A stretch of 62,000 nucleotides of DNA from Gnetum montanum (Eukaryota; Streptophyta; Gnetopsida; Gnetales; Gnetaceae), in NCBI GenBank assembly GCA_015680685.1, contig MNCI01034697.1:735537-797536 (forward strand), read 5' to 3'. Of the stretch, positions 11,278-24,869 are shown piece by piece. The notes beneath the pieces are model-generated. The model was not told where the DNA came from, did not search any database, and saw only the letters and a program-made list of their open reading frames with translations. The position numbers and the translations under genes are program-made. How positions within the stretch are numbered: the first letter of the stretch is position 1; each line of letters starts with the position of its first letter.

Positions 11278-12740
11278 TCCTCACATGAAGCTAATTTTTT
11301 TATTTTTGTTGTTCTTATGGCCATTTAGCCATTTTTGGTTGGCATGGACATGTTTTATTTTACAATGTTATGTAATTAATCTCTTTTTATGATAAACTTG
11401 GATCATGATGATAGGTGATGTTTACTATTTCAAGTTTTATAAACAATATGGATACTTTCCTTAATCTATTATTCAGTTTACTTTTACAGCAAGTACTATT
11501 CTAATTTCTTGCTTACCTTGTTATATTAAATATTAGGAATGGATTTATTTGTAGTATAGTAGATATGCATGTTATCATGTTATCTCCTTTGTTGGCCAGG
11601 CACTGGGCAAAGGCTCGTAGAGGGCTGTGTTGAACCCCAAAATGCTCTAGCTTTCACATTAAAACTTGTTTGATTTTTATTTTTTTTATGTTTATATAAA
11701 TCAAACTACATTAATTTCTTTGATGTCAAGCAATAAGGACTAATTTCTTTGTTGAGTGTATGTTATCACAAGATATAGTGGGATTGACAAATATTGATAA
11801 GGATATTAATTAGGATTGAGAATTTTAACATATTCTAAAGAATAACTATATTGATCCACATCATCCAAATTGACTATGATCAACTTAAATTATATTGACC
11901 TCTACAATGTCCACAACAAAGATCGATATCATTGGACAAAAGGAAGCTACATCTCAACATGGAATTGAGATATCAATTTACACCACAAACATGACACTAA
12001 CTAATAATCAAAGGACACTACCAGCACACTTCAGTTTGAAACCATCATAGAACTATATCAATCCTTATCGATTCCTTCTATAAATATTGATATATTTATT
12101 TTTTATGTCCTTTTTCCAATTATGATGTAAGCTCTTATAGTATAAATGGGAGAGCATTGCATCCAATAAGAGGGATCAATATCCAACAGAATCCGTGTTA
12201 AGTTGAAATCAAAATTTTCAACATCCCTTGAATAATTGCTAAGTGAAGATTCATTGAGCATTGTTGTAACTAAAGACTATTAGAGTTCATTGGCAAGCTG
12301 TTAAGGTTGCTGCACCATGGAAACAGTAGGGTAGGATCATAGATTAGGTGATACCTCACTTGTGATCTTCATAATTCATGTTAGTACTTCATGATTATAA
12401 TTTGATTTAATCATTAATTTTCACTTCTGAACTTAAGATTAGAATTTAGGATGATAATTTGTGATTTTTGTTTATGAATGATAGTCTTAAGTATGGGATT
12501 TGATTAGATTTGATCCTAATTATTTTATGTCTTGAAGATTTCTTTAACTTTGAACCATTCCTCCATAGATACAACTCATGGGTTAGTCACAACAAGGTAA
12601 CTTTTTGAAAATATGTTGATATGAACTTGCAAACTAATGTTATGTTCTTCCAATTGTTATTTTGAAAAAATGCATCTATTAACCTAACACACATATTAGA
12701 TTGAATGTAAAACATTTGCAGCCTAGTTTGTCAACACAAA
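11278..12740. other. AT-rich stretch, possible old LTR
   Basis: No coding segment. Words such as GATATCAATT and TTGATCCACATC recur at 11770-12110, and a TATA-like TAGTATAAATGGG occurs near 12138. The sequence could be a decayed LTR inserted in E, but I found no second copy or target duplication. Confidence 0.3.
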
Positions 12741-13209
12741 GAAAATATTTCCTTCAATGCCCTATCCATGGAACATTCCTGCACTAGCCCATATAGTCAA
12801 AGCAACGTAGACTATGTATGACCCATGGAGTAAAGAGGAGAAAATGAAAGCACTTCTAGATGCTTTCAAATATTAGGTAGTAGCAATGGGATAACCTCAA
12901 CTACCATCATCATCGAGACAAAATGAAGAATAATCTAAACCACAAAAGCCCCCACATCCAAGCATAGTCTAAGAATTCATCCCATCTCTGATCGTTCAAT
13001 AGGCTCCTGCTACAATTTCGCCTAAGTGTCCAATTTTATTGTAAAGGATAATCATTTTTGTAAAACTTGTACAATCCAACACTCAAAGTTAGTTAGAATT
13101 AGTTAGTCTATTTGTCTATCAATAAATTCCATACTTCCTCAAACTTTGTAAGAAACTTGATCCTAATTTTGTTCACTTGAGAATGAGTTTTCATTCAATC
13201 ATGAGGGTA
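12741..13209 (+). other. 3' untranslated region and polypurine tract of E
   Basis: The sequence just before the LTR (GAGTTTTCATTCAATCATG) matches the same position in A (GAGTTTTCATTTAGTCATG). The polypurine tract reads ATGAGGGTA at 13201-13209, against ATGGGGGTA in A. No ORF. Confidence 0.6.
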
Positions 13210-14020
13210 TAATGAATAGTCAATAATATAGGCTACATCAATGTAGGCCCATCAATGCAACCCTGTTGATGCATGCTAGGATGCATTAATGTAGGAACGT
13301 TGATGCTAATGCAATCATTACCTATACAAATGCACATACCCCTCACATTTATGACATCTTTTGATCTTAGTCTTAGTTGAAATCTTATAGTTTCTTCTTT
13401 CAATAGTTATAATATTTTTCCTTTAAGTTCTTGTAGTATGGATATATGAGATTGTATGAAATTTTATTCAAGTGCACATGTACCTAGACACATTGGTATG
13501 AGTAGCAATAAAATTGAGTTTTCCTATAACCCTTGTAGCACTTAGACTAGTTTACATTTACTTTTCATCACTTTATTTAACATGCAATTTACTTTTATGT
13601 TCTTGAGTAATTGATGCAATTAATCATAAGCATATGAGTATGATCATTTTGAGCATAACGTATTAATGCTTGGTAACCTCACTAGTGAATACTCAGTATG
13701 CCTAGTAGTATATACTTGGTAACCCAACAACGTTAATATAAGTTTAGAATGTGTACAATAAGTGGGAATGAATACTTTACCTTAAGATAGTTACTTAAGA
13801 ATTAGTTAATTAGTTTAATTATTAAATATTCATTTTACTATCAAACACCTAGGAGAAAAATATAATAAAATAATTATACAAAAGTTCTTATGGCACTTAC
13901 ATGATTCTCTATTTAGAAATATGGGAAACTTAGGTAACTAAGTCTATGGAATTCAACCAAATCACTAGTGAACTATTGTGATTCATATGGTTGGGTGTAG
14001 GGGACATTCGCTACTCATCA
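13210..14020 (+). repeat. 3' LTR of Athila-like element E, 811 bp
   Basis: The LTR follows the polypurine tract, begins TAATGAATAG (a decayed TGATGAATAG) and ends GCTACTCATCA. Its internal order matches Z's 5' LTR: TTGATGCATG-type repeats, a decayed TATA (CTATACAAATGC), a word near TGAGTATGATCATTTTGAGC, and the end TATGGTTGGGTGTAG. It is related to but distinct from Z's LTR. Its 5' partner is not seen; the element is truncated or has been broken up. Confidence 0.75.
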
Positions 14021-14950
14021 TAATGTTCAAATGGAAGTAACACACTCTTAAAGATACATAATCAACCATTCAAACCCTCACTCCACTCTTACAACATAAG
14101 GAGAACCATCAAGAGGATGATGACTTAACCACATGACTCAATACTTAATGAGTTACAATCCAGTACTAAAAGTTAGGTACACAAATTATAGCATACACTC
14201 TTAGGTTGCATTTATCTTTTTATAACCTTAGGAAAGAAACTTGAACTTCCTTAGATATTGGCCTTCCCTTTAGAATTCATGTCTCTTTTGAAAAATCAAA
14301 TTTTCTCATACTATGGGTGACTGTAGATAACAGTTACTTCACAATCCTAGACTGCAATAAGTCTATGACTTACAATATACTTTCATTAGTAAAACATAGA
14401 ATATTTTCTTCTCTATTTCCCATCTAATTACAACTAATTGTAGCTTACATTCTCAGATTGCAACCTTATTGTAACTTGCATGGGCTTGCAATTTGTTTTT
14501 TGACATTAGAAACCTAAAATTTCAATACTTACAACAAACTATGATTAACTACGATTAACAGTAGCTCATAGTTGCAAACTACAACTAACTGCAATTCACA
14601 ATAGCCCATAGTTACCTGTCTAAAACCTTAAAACATAAACAAAAGACTCCAAAAGATTCCAAAACAGATACATATAGTTCCTATAAGTCTTAGGACACAC
14701 TGAGGATTACCATTACATTAAGAAGATGGGTTTATGTCCTTATCATTTCTATCATCATTAACAAGGTACTTTTGTCAATTGAACAATACACTTGGGATAG
14801 CATCAAGCCCCCACATATCCAAATTATTTTCATAGACCCTTATGGCATTCTCAAGTCCTTCATTACCTTAATGCACCATGTACTCATGCATCTTCTTGTC
14901 TCTTATGCTTCTTTCCTCTTTTTCTTGTAACACACTTGGCTTTCTTATTG
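14021..14950. other. AT-rich region with TAGTTGCAAACTACA-like repeats
   Basis: No gene. At about 14440-14620, words such as TTGTAACT, TGCAAACTACAACTAACTGC and AATAGCCCATAGTTAC recur in imperfect tandem. Elsewhere low-complexity. Confidence 0.4.
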
Positions 14951-14954
14951 ACTT

Positions 14955-15230
14955 TACTAGAGTTTAACATTCAATTGCATCCTTGAGGACTTCAAGACTA
15001 CCCTTTAAGTCTAATGCAAGAACATTGCCATGATATGAACTCAAATCAAAAATATTTAAAACACAAGAAATAAAATAGTTAGGTAAATAAATCTCATAAG
15101 CATTGGGATTGATCTTGGCCCAAATCTTGAATGGACAAAATCTTCTTAATTTGAGCTTGTAGAAATGCAAATACCTCTTTCTTTTTTTGTGCTAATAAAT
15201 CCACATAAACTCTTCAATCTGAAATTTAAT
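14955..15230 (-). pseudogene. Ty3/gypsy integrase C-terminal relic
   Basis: On the minus strand, the reading HKKRKRYLHFYKLKLRRF followed by FKIWAKINPNAYEIYLP and LNIFDLSSYHG matches the integrase tail that links the catalytic core to a chromodomain in chromoviruses (pattern YxKLKxRKxGPFKI ... NAYxxxLP ... FNVxDLxPY). It is 68 codons open, from 15170. I recognise no more of the element on either side. It could be the tail of an element other than H. Confidence 0.6.
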
Positions 15231-17610
15231 TTTCCTTTTGCCTACATTCGCTATATACATCATATCTTTAATGTTTTTCTCTATTTACATCTTAACTTAT
15301 TAATTTAATTTCTTCATTTACTCAATAAAGTCTATTAAAATTTCTCCATTATATGTTTGTTGAGTTACATTACTCTCATAACACAACATCATTGTTTGAA
15401 TCATTGCCTCAGGATCATTTTTTGTAATTAATAGTAACATGATTCATAAGTACTATTGTGGAATTGTAATATTGTAACTTTCTTTGTAATGATAACTACT
15501 TTTCATAATTTTTTGCATTTATGATCATTGAAAGTATTATTAGATCACTACTTACAAACTCACTTATGATGAAAAAATTATGTTGTACTAATTCCATAAC
15601 TTAGTACCTATTCTTGTTTATGGTAATTCATATTTATCATCTTTAGGCTTCTTGTATCTCCAAGTTCACTTATGCTAAGTTCATAAGAACTTCTTATGCT
15701 TCAATGATTTTATTTTTTCTTTCGCAGTGCATCTTATTCTGAATCATATCTACTCCTTTATCATAAGCTAATAATACACTTACAATTGTTGTTTGTAACT
15801 CATTATATTATGAACACTTTTGTGTCTTCTCACAACTACACTTCTATATTTCACTAAGTTCATAATGAACTCAACTTCATCTTGTTTATTGTATTTGGTT
15901 AAGTCTTCTTCCACTTAACTTCTATCTTAACTTTACTAAGTCACTCTTAACTTAGCTCCTTTGAACTTTAGGAAATACTTCTTTGTAAGTCTTCTTCTTC
16001 TTCTCTTTTCTTCTCCATTGTAACCTTCCAAATGGACATTTCTTCTTTTTTAAAAAACTGGATCATGTTTCATATGATACACCTTAGGCCTTCTCTTCCT
16101 CTTTAGGAAACTAGATCATATGCTATAGGGATTTCTCTTATCTTCTACAATACTTGCTTCTTAGCTTCAAGTCACTTCTTTTAACTTTTTGGTTGTGGTA
16201 CTTAGGTACTTTTTACAAACTTTATGTTTTATATCATTTGCTACATTTCTTCATGCTTCTATTTAATTTTTGCAGCATACAACATTTCACCTTTGTAATT
16301 TTATGAATCATTATGATTCATAAAATATTTTGAATTATGAACATTGTTGTGGTTATTATTCAAATGGCACTTTCTTATCTTAATTAGTCTCACATACTCA
16401 ATCTTTGTTCTCCTTCATTCCTCTTATTTTGTATTGTTGTTATCATTCACTTTCATATGCTATGAAGTAAGTACTTGCATTCTCTTATACTTCATGAGTT
16501 ATGACTCTTGGAGAATCATTGTAACTTTTCATAATTGTTGTTGAATTAAGTTAATAAACTAATAATTATACCTTAACTAAGGATTATTCCATAATAAAAT
16601 CAATATTTAAATGGCCATAATCATTAAACTTCCTCAATTCATTAATCATCTTAGATGAAAAACCATCATTTACAAAAAATGGACTATTACCAACAAGCAT
16701 AAAACCCTTAAAAATTTGGCAAGACTCCATTTCACTCCAAGAAACTTTCGTACATATGTTGATGTGGCTATATCAATCTAAAATCCAAGTTCAAAGTAAA
16801 GTAAAATCCATTTCAAAAGCCACAATTCATAAGAGGAAGCATTGAAAATGGAAAAAACAAGGAAAACCAACCTCAGAATCAATTTATATTAGAATAGAAA
16901 CAGAAAACCTAAATACATAGTGAACTTGGTGTGGGAATATGGTGCAAAAAAGTAATAATCTCATATGATATATTATTTTTTAAATATACATAAAGTATAT
17001 CCAATTTCTAGATATATCATTTTGCATTACTTTCTTTGTAAACATCCACAACCAACGTGCATATGAGTTATAAAACAAAATTTACTTTAGTTATTATTAT
17101 TGTTACATTTTACTTCTACAAAATATTTTTATACGGTCATTTATATTTTTCCCTTTTAACTAATACTTCAACCATTCAAGGACATATAAGAGACACACTA
17201 GGACTCTAAATCAAAATTTGTTTAAACTATGAGATCCATAGTAAATCCACTACACACCCATATTCTAAAATCACATCCAAGCATCACATAACATAACACT
17301 ATAGTTCAAATGCAGAAAAAACCAAATCACACATAAAACATAAATACATATCGAATTGTTACTTTTGTATCCCAATCAAACATCCTTCCCAGCCACAATA
17401 CCTATGTAATATATTGCACATGGCCATTGTATATTATCATGTTAGTTAAGCCTGTAAAAACTTCATAATTATATCATAAGAACCAAGGCATCATAATATA
17501 TAAATTATAATCAAAACAAACTAACTTGTCCTCGATAACCCACCAAGATCACAAACACATATAAATCATAAATATAATGTAATATCCAAAGCCTATGGAA
17601 GGAGTATAAT
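15231..17610. other. T-rich and AT-rich region, no gene
   Basis: 15.2-16.55 kb is T-rich on the plus strand with repeated words around TTCATAATGAAC, CTTATGCT and TTCTTCTT. 16.6-17.6 kb is A-rich and may contain the 3' LTR of H, because H's coding part ends at about 17.63 kb reading left. I could not find LTR ends. The small ORF at 16344-16544 has hydrophobic low-complexity content and no other support. Confidence 0.4.
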
Positions 17611-17624
17611 ACTTTCTCCTCATT

Positions 17625-19130
17625 GGGAATCTTCCTCTTGGAAGATCTCAAGATCACCTACATGCATCTCAGTCTCCACCTCCTAGATAGCTTCTACAAC
17701 ACCATGTTTACTCCAAAAAACCTTAGCCATAAGAACAAATTTACTATGTAACTATCGTACCATGTGATCTACAAGCTCTGCTGTCAAATTTACATAATCA
17801 ACATCAAACTATAACTATATCCTTGAATGATCAATCACATGCCACTCATCAAGCACATACCATCGCAACATAGATACATGGAAAACATCATGTATATGTA
17901 TCAATTGTGGAGATAATGTTATCTGATAGGCCACTCTCCATATCCTCTACAACACCTCAAAAATAATAATGTATTTAGAAGTTAATTTTCTCTTCTGGTC
18001 AAATCATGTAAGGCCTTTAGGGAGAGAAATACAAATAAATACATGATCTCTAACTACAAACTCTAGTGGCATTTGACATTGATTCATGTATGCTACCTAC
18101 CTTTCTTGGGTAGCTATTAATTTATCTTGAATTTACCAGGTATACTTTGTGGTCTATATCACCAAGTCTATACTCACATGTTGATAGTCTTCTATAGTGT
18201 CCTAGCACAATAGCATTCTACATTATCTACCATTAAAAATCTCATATGATGTTGCTTGCAGACTCTCCTAGTAACTATTATTATATGAAAACTTAGCTAA
18301 TGGAGGCATCTAATCCCAACTATCTTTGTATTGCAAAGCATAGGCTCTTAACATATCCTTAAGAATCTGATTCACTATATAAGTCTAATCATCTATCTAC
18401 AGATGATATGCTAAACTCATGTTTAGCCTCCTACCCATCTCCTTCTAAAATTCCTACTAAAATTTTGGCATAAATCAAAAAACTCTATCATTAAGAATCT
18501 ATTATGGCACACCATGTAATCACACTATTTTTACTAGAAAAAGATGTGAAGTTTCTCTACACTTACCTATGCCTATGTGGCAAGGAAATGAGTAGACTTT
18601 GTTAACAAGTTAAGAATAACTGGTATAAAATCATGACCACTACAAGTCCTTAGAATACCAACAATGAAATCCATACCAATGGTATCCCATTTCCACTAGG
18701 GAATATCATGGGAATGCAAGTGTCCACTAGGCCTCTAGTGGTCTATCTTAACTTTTTGGTAAATCAAACATCTAAAGACATGGTCCCCTACATTCCTCTT
18801 CATGTCGAGCCACAAATAGATTAGTTATAAATTTTGGTACATCTTCTAGTTGCCTAGATGTGTTTGGTATCTACTTATGTGAGCCTCATCCATCAACTGA
18901 AATTACAAAGCTATTGAAACACATACTCGATCATTCCTTTGCAACACATCATTATTGTTTGTAGAAAATAATCTATCAAAGTTAATCTATTATCTTAATC
19001 CCTAATACCATGGAACATGCCACTACTACTCTTGAACTTGCTCCTACAAATATAATTAGATAGTTTGGCTACTAAGCTTACTAGTTATCCTACTCAATGC
19101 ATCAACTACTTTGTTAGTCTTTCCAAGCTT
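17625..19130 (-). pseudogene. Chromovirus integrase and chromodomain relic (element H)
   Basis: Reading leftward, integrase blocks appear in order: WKWDTIGMDFIVGI and HDFIPVILNLLTKSTHFL near 18700-18590, AYHLQTDGQTERVNQI-like sequence and LKDMLRAYALQYKDSW near 18410-18320, then LEFVVRDHVFICISLPKGL at 18060, DVFHVSMLRWYV near 17880 and a C-terminal chromodomain-like stretch (AKVFWSKHGVVEAI). These are hallmarks of chromoviruses of the Tekay/Del type. The enzyme would insert element cDNA into chromatin. Stops and small shifts are spread throughout, so this is an old non-functional copy. Confidence 0.8.
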
Positions 19131-19439
19131 GTACCTTGTGAGAATAATGGAAACATTCAATATGTGACAAATATTAAATTAAAAGGATGATCATAATATA
19201 CATATTTAACATACATATGATATGAGAGCAATCCCAAAATAATGGAATACATATAGAAGATGATGAAGAAGGATCCCTATAAATAAGGAATTAGTCAAAG
19301 ATGATTTTAAGCATACTGTTGTAGGCTTTAATATACAAATATATGATAATACTAATGGAAATGTGATGCATTATCACTTACCTCAGTTTGATTAGAAGTG
19401 TTGAATAATGCCTCATTTCTATGCATTTTTCTATCTTAT

Positions 19440-20880
19440 ATTGTTGACTTTAATGTATGACTTTTTAAAAAAAAAATTGTATTTTTTTATTTTCTCATAT
19501 TTTCCATTACTCTTAATCCTTTCATACCTAATAGTAAAATCAAAGTAAGTAAGCAACTCCACCCATCTATACTATCATATGCTTAACTATAGCTAATTCA
19601 TGAGATACTAGAGGCTTTTATGATCAATCCCAATAGTGACATGCTCCTCATAAAGATAATAACATCAAATATTTGATGCAAACACCATAGTAGCCAACTC
19701 TAGACCATGCATGGGATATATGGTTTCATATGACATCAACTAATGAGATTCATAAGCCACCACTTGTCCAACTTATAACAACATACAACCAAATCCATCT
19801 CCTGAAGCATTAGTGGTAAGATCATAAGGATGTCCTAGTGTAGGAGATACTAACATTGGAGTAGTCACTAGTCTATGCTTAAACTCTTTTAATACAGCTT
19901 GATAAGATATGCTACAAATAAAGCTACTGTCCTTCCTCAAAAATTGAATCAAAGGAAATGATATTAGAAAAATATGTTTCATGAATCTACAATAATAACT
20001 TGCTAATCCCAAGAAGCATTGCACCTCTACTACTGACTATGTTAAAGGCTAATCACCAGTAACTACAATCTTTGTAGGATTCATAGAGATGTTAACTCTT
20101 CATACCATATGTATTAAGAACAAGATCTCTAACTACCAAAATAAATACTTGGATAGTTGTGTGTATAACTAGTACTCCCTCAAACTTTGTAATACCATTT
20201 ACACATGCCCTACATTTAACTTCTCAATAGGAGAATATACTAAACGCAATCACAAACTTATCCAAAAATTACCATAATATATTGTTCATAAGATGCATGA
20301 AAACTATTGATGTATTTATCAATCCAAATGAAAGCTCTAGAAATTATAATGAACATATTAGGTTCTAAATGTTGTCTTTGACACATCCTTCTCATGAACT
20401 TGTACTTGATGATATCCAAACTTGAGATCAATCTTCAGGAATACATGAGCTTCTTGAAGTTAATTAGACAAGTCATTGATGCATCATAGGAGATATTTAT
20501 TTTTCATAATCACCTAGTTTAGTTACGTGTAATCTATGCACAATCATAAACTTCTATCCTTCTTCTTAACAAATAGTACTAGTGTACCCCATAGTAATGC
20601 ACTAGGTAGAATAAGGCCTTTGTCTAACAATTCTTGGAACAAAATATTTTGCTCTACTAGCTCTATTGGAGAAATCCTTTATGAAGCCTTTAAAATAGAA
20701 TTTATACCAAGTTTAAGCTTGATCTTAAACTTAATCTATCATCTTGGTGACAAACTTGATAATATTGACTAGAATAAATCAAGAAACTTTTGGACCATAG
20801 GAATTTGATCTATCTCCATCACATCTATTTTATACATCATTGTCATAAAGCATCCATGTCCCTTTTGAAGCATCCTACAA
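19440..20880 (-). pseudogene. Chromovirus RT and RNase H relic (element H)
   Basis: This lies upstream of H's integrase on the same strand. RT palm pieces are at about 20480-20400 (HVFLKIDLKFGYHQV, DVSKTTFRT). The RT-RNase H connection is the open stretch 20024-19773 (QCFLGLASYYCRFM, SFPLIQFLRKDSSF, LTTNASGDGFGCML), in which TTNASGDGFGC stands for the RNase H start TDASxxGxGxVL. The catalytic YxDD segment should be near 20250 and is not readable. Protease and gag should lie right of 20.9 kb, where the LTR of Z starts at 21249; Z may have inserted into H. Confidence 0.75.
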
Positions 20881-21248
20881 AACATCTGAAAAGAAATCAA
20901 ATCCAACCACATGAACCTCAAATGAGTTTATATTTCAATTTGAGCACCATAAGCTAATTGTATTCTTAAAAGATTTTGCCAATAGTTTGAACTATCATTG
21001 AACTATGATAGTTAATCCATTTGCAAACTTACATCATATACTTTGAAATTCATAATGTACCCTACAAGTCCACTAGCACACCTATGCATATCTTATTAAC
21101 TTGAGTCTCCTGACTCTTAGTAAAAGACATTAATAATCCAAGATAAAAAAAAATGGCATGTAATTACTACCCAATATATAACACTAAGATATACTAAGGA
21201 ATGACTAGCAATAGGATTAAATAAAATCAATACATCAAGGTTTATAAT
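20881..21248. other. Linker between H and Z, no gene
   Basis: AT-rich. It may hold decayed protease or upstream RT sequence of H. Nothing is recognisable. Confidence 0.35.
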
Positions 21249-22110
21249 TGATGAATTATAAGTCAAGTTTCATCGACACATCCCTGTCAATGTATCCCTA
21301 TTGATGCAAGGGTTGATGCATTAATGCATATGTGTTGACGCATTGTCTGTCTTTGCCTATATAAATGCACATACCTACTACATTTATGAAAACATTGAGT
21401 TAGTAGCATAATGAAGTTCTTACAACTTCATTCTATAGGATTTAGAATGTTTTCTAAGTGCCTGCAATAGGAATTTAAGGATTGTATAGATCCTTATTCA
21501 AGCATTAATGTACCTGAATGCTTTATTGTACTAGCAATAAAGATGAGATTCTTTAAATTCCTTGCAACATTCATAATAGATTAATGTTTACTTTAATGCA
21601 CTTGATTATTCATGCACTTTATACTCTTGTTCTTAATTAATTAATGTGCTTAGTTAACACACATAAGTATGACCACCTCAAACATACCGTTAACACTTGG
21701 TAATCCCAACAGTGTTATCACTTAGTACACCTAGTAACTTAACACTTGGTAACCTAGCAACATCATAACGAGTTCAAGATGTGTATGGAAGGTGGGCCGA
21801 AATACTTATGTTAGGAAATAGAGTAAGGCATTAGATAGTTACTCAAATTAGTACACAATTAATTACTTTATTTTTCACTAAGAATAATTAGAATAAAATA
21901 TAAAATTAATACAAATAATGTGTCTTAGCTCTCACTTAACCATACACTTGCAGCTACATAAGTGAGGCCAAGAAGACAACAATCACATCCTTACGTAACT
22001 ATCTTTACTATTGGCATCTGGAGAGCTAAAGTCCATGGAATTCAACCAAATCGCTAGTCCAATGCTTGTGATTCATATGGTTGGGTGTAGAGACTACTCA
22101 TTGCTCATCA
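21249..22110 (+). repeat. 5' LTR of Athila-like element Z, 862 bp
   Basis: Begins TGATGAATTATAAG and ends GCTCATCA, followed by a primer site. A TATA box (CTATATAAATGC) is at 21358-21369. A series of TTGATGCA/TGCATCAA-like words fills the U3. The later part (ATTAATGTGCTTAGTTAAC, CTTGGTAATCCCAACAGTG, TATGGTTGGGTGTAG) runs in parallel with the LTRs of E and A. The left edge is set by analogy and by the TG start; no second LTR of Z exists in the window to confirm it. Confidence 0.7.
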
Positions 22111-22111
22111 T

Positions 22112-22129
22112 TGGTGTTGTTGCCAAAGA
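22112..22129 (+). other. Primer binding site of Z (decayed tRNA-Asp)
   Basis: TGGTGTTGTTGCCAAAGA directly follows the LTR and one T. It is a mutated version of the tRNA-Asp complement (TGGCGCCGTTGCCGGGGA). Most changes are C-to-T or G-to-A, as expected of old methylated DNA. Confidence 0.65.
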
Positions 22130-22263
22130 CTTTAGTTAGTTAAGTGCAGTACCTAGGAAAGATAGTGAAACCATTCATTGACGTTGTAAAAAGAACTTAA
22201 TGCTAACACTATTAAGATAAAGAAAAATAATGAATGCACATTATTTTTTTTTCAATAACTAAT

Positions 22264-24640
22264 ATGGTTTCTTCTTATAGAAAAGACTCGTTGCCACCAT
22301 TCATAGGTGAATCCAATCAAAGAAAGAAATGTCACAAGATGCCATTGCCTCAACAATTTAAGGTGTTCTATACTCATCTAGATGCCTAGACTCTAGACTT
22401 CACCTTCATCTTGCACCAAGATGAGAAATTGTGATGGAGGGACATGGAACGCAACATCATGTTACCTTCCGACCGATTTGTTTCTACAATGGTGCTAAAA
22501 AATTTCATCAAGTTGGACATTGTAGGACTCAATGCAAAATGTGAAGTTCAAGATCATGCTTATCAAGATTATCATCCCATAGAAGCACAATGAAGGAAAT
22601 ATTGATAAATGGAAGCTAGATATGAAGCTTCAAACGCAAATGGTTTCCTAATCACTTGTTTCTACAGACACACAAGGAAGGAAAGGACTTCTTTTTAGGT
22701 GCCTTTTATACATAGATTCTCCTCCTCCTTTTGACAAGGAGACCCTTAACCAAGATTTTTAGTCCACTGTGGATAACCCTAGTTTTTGGAAGAATGGATC
22801 CCAAGATTAAGGGGCCTCAAAAGAGGGTATCCAAGGTAGGAGCAATGACAAGCACCAAGAAAAGAGCAAACATGATGATTAGGATAGGGATGAGAGAAGA
22901 GGAAGTAGTGTGCATCACTTTGGTGTTGGTTCTCCTTCCTCCTTACCTTCATCATCCTCATCATCTTCCTTCTCCAACTCTGATTGAAGTCACAAAGGTA
23001 ACAAAAATCATGATGGAGATGAACGGTAGGATAGGGATGATCATAGACCCTATTGAGATAACAAAGACCATCGGTGTGAGTAATGGGGAGATAACCATCA
23101 CAAAGAGTGAAGGGACAATAAGACTCATCATAGGCATCATGATCATGATAGGGACGAAAGATATTACTATTACTATGATGAGCCCCTACTAGCTACTAGG
23201 AATATGTTGAATGTTGCAGAGGCTATTTGAATACCAACTAGACATGTGAAAGATAACCAACTTGAATGGTTGGATATGAATAATATTCCCAAGTTTAAGG
23301 AAGGATGTAGTTCAAATCCATAAAATCACATGTAAGCCTTTCATGATGCTTGTGCCTTGCAAAATGTGGAAAACAATTGGAAAAAGCCAAAACTATGTTT
23401 AAGGATACTCATCAATGAAGCGGAAAGTTGGTATCGATTCTTGGAACTAGAATCTATTCGACGATGGAGTATGATGCTCAAGCTATTTAATGATAAGTAT
23501 CAAATGTAATCCAAATTTTCCAACTTAAGGAGGCAAATCCAAGGATCGAAACAAGGTAATCATGAATCCTTAGATGTAGCTATGGGTAGGTACTACTATT
23601 TGTTGCATCGATGCCTAGGCCATGACTACTCTCAATGGGATCAACTCTACCATATCATAGATGGGCTCGGAACTAAAACAAGGAGAATCCTTGAGGTCTA
23701 TGGCCAAGGAAGAATTTTTAAGCTAAGGGTCCATAAGATCAAAAGGCTTATTGAATAGGTAGCTAAAGAAGAGGAAGAGCTAGAAAATGAAAAAGTGCAA
23801 AGAAATACAACAAGGATTCCTCCCTATGCAAAAGGGAGGTTAGTTTCTATGACAATGAGAAGGAGGCATCACTTGATGAAGTGGTGCAAAGAAAAACCTT
23901 GTCAATCCAAAATATATCTCTAAAATATTAGCTAAGGTTGATAAAATGTGAGACTCCTTGGATGAAAAATTCTAAACTACTTTGAACATTGTAAAAGAAA
24001 GTAGAGATCAAGAAGGTAGTGGTCATGAGATAAGGAAGAAGACACTAGACATAAATATTACAAAGCTAAGGGAAAAGCTATAAAAGTTGAGCAGGTTGCA
24101 AATTCCAAGTCAAAAGATGATGGGTGTGACATATGCCAATATGAACATCCCAAGGGATGTTGCCCTATTATGCCATACTTACAGGAATCTAGGGTGTATG
24201 CTTCAAATCCCAAACTAGCAAAACAACAGGCACCTAGGAGTTTTCCTTATCCATAAGGTAACTATTCGCAGTAATTCCACCACCAAACTTACTATCCGAG
24301 TGGAGCATTACCTCAATCTCATGAGCAATACTAGCAATGGAAACACTCACAATTGTGGGGGATGCCACCATCAAGGTAACAGTATCCTTATTGCCAACCC
24401 TATCCATATAGGTACTACATTTAGAAACCCATATGTCCATATGACTCTTCTAGTCATGCTTCCTTCCCACACCACTATTACCCTTTGGAATGCTGCAGAG
24501 CATCATCACCAAGGGTGGAGTTCCCATTTCCCTAATATCCTCCTCCACACTCTTCCATTCTGGCGCCTCCACATTCAACTCCTCTACTACCTACTCTATC
24601 CTTGCATGGTAAGATACCTATACAACCACAACAAAGAAAT
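22264..24640 (+). pseudogene. Athila-like gag of Z
   Basis: From the ATG at 22264 (MVSSYRKDSLPPFIG), the segments are: PLPQQFKVFYTHLDA and FTFILHQDEKL at 22340-22430; a basic/acidic linker (SPSSLPSSSSSSSP at about 22930); the gag core at 23260-23700 (LDMNNIPKFKEGC, FHDACALQNVENNW, EAESWYRFLELESIRRWS, LRRQIQGSKQGNHESLD); the Glu-rich turn VAKEEEELENEK; a zinc-knuckle-like patch CDICQYEHPKGCCPIM near 24125; and the Pro/His/Gln-rich tail to 24640. Stops and shifts are frequent, and open frames of over 100 codons in this region (22731-23192, 24300-24647) are partly out of the gag frame. Non-functional. Confidence 0.8.
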
Positions 24641-24869
24641 ACTATGAGGGTCGTAAACTTATAGCCAGCTCCTCAATCAAGGGGTTTTGACACTAAGCCT
24701 CGAAAAAGATCATTCTTTAGAACCAACAGTCCCACAAAGCTCTCATAGATACTTGTGGTTGTGAACCCTACTACTACCTCCTCTAAAATGTCTATCAAGC
24801 CACCTTCAAACCAAAGCACTTCCCAGTTGCATACCATCATGTTAACCCATGTAATCATTAATTAGATCA

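Noticed and set aside
11626-12600. A complete extra LTR beginning TGTTGAACCCC
   Set aside because: I could not find a second copy, a defined end or a target duplication, so it is described only as possible.
22731-23192. 153-codon plus-strand frame rich in Ile/Met/Thr
   Set aside because: It is a shifted reading of the low-complexity gag linker of Z; the gag frame, matching A and C, is another one.
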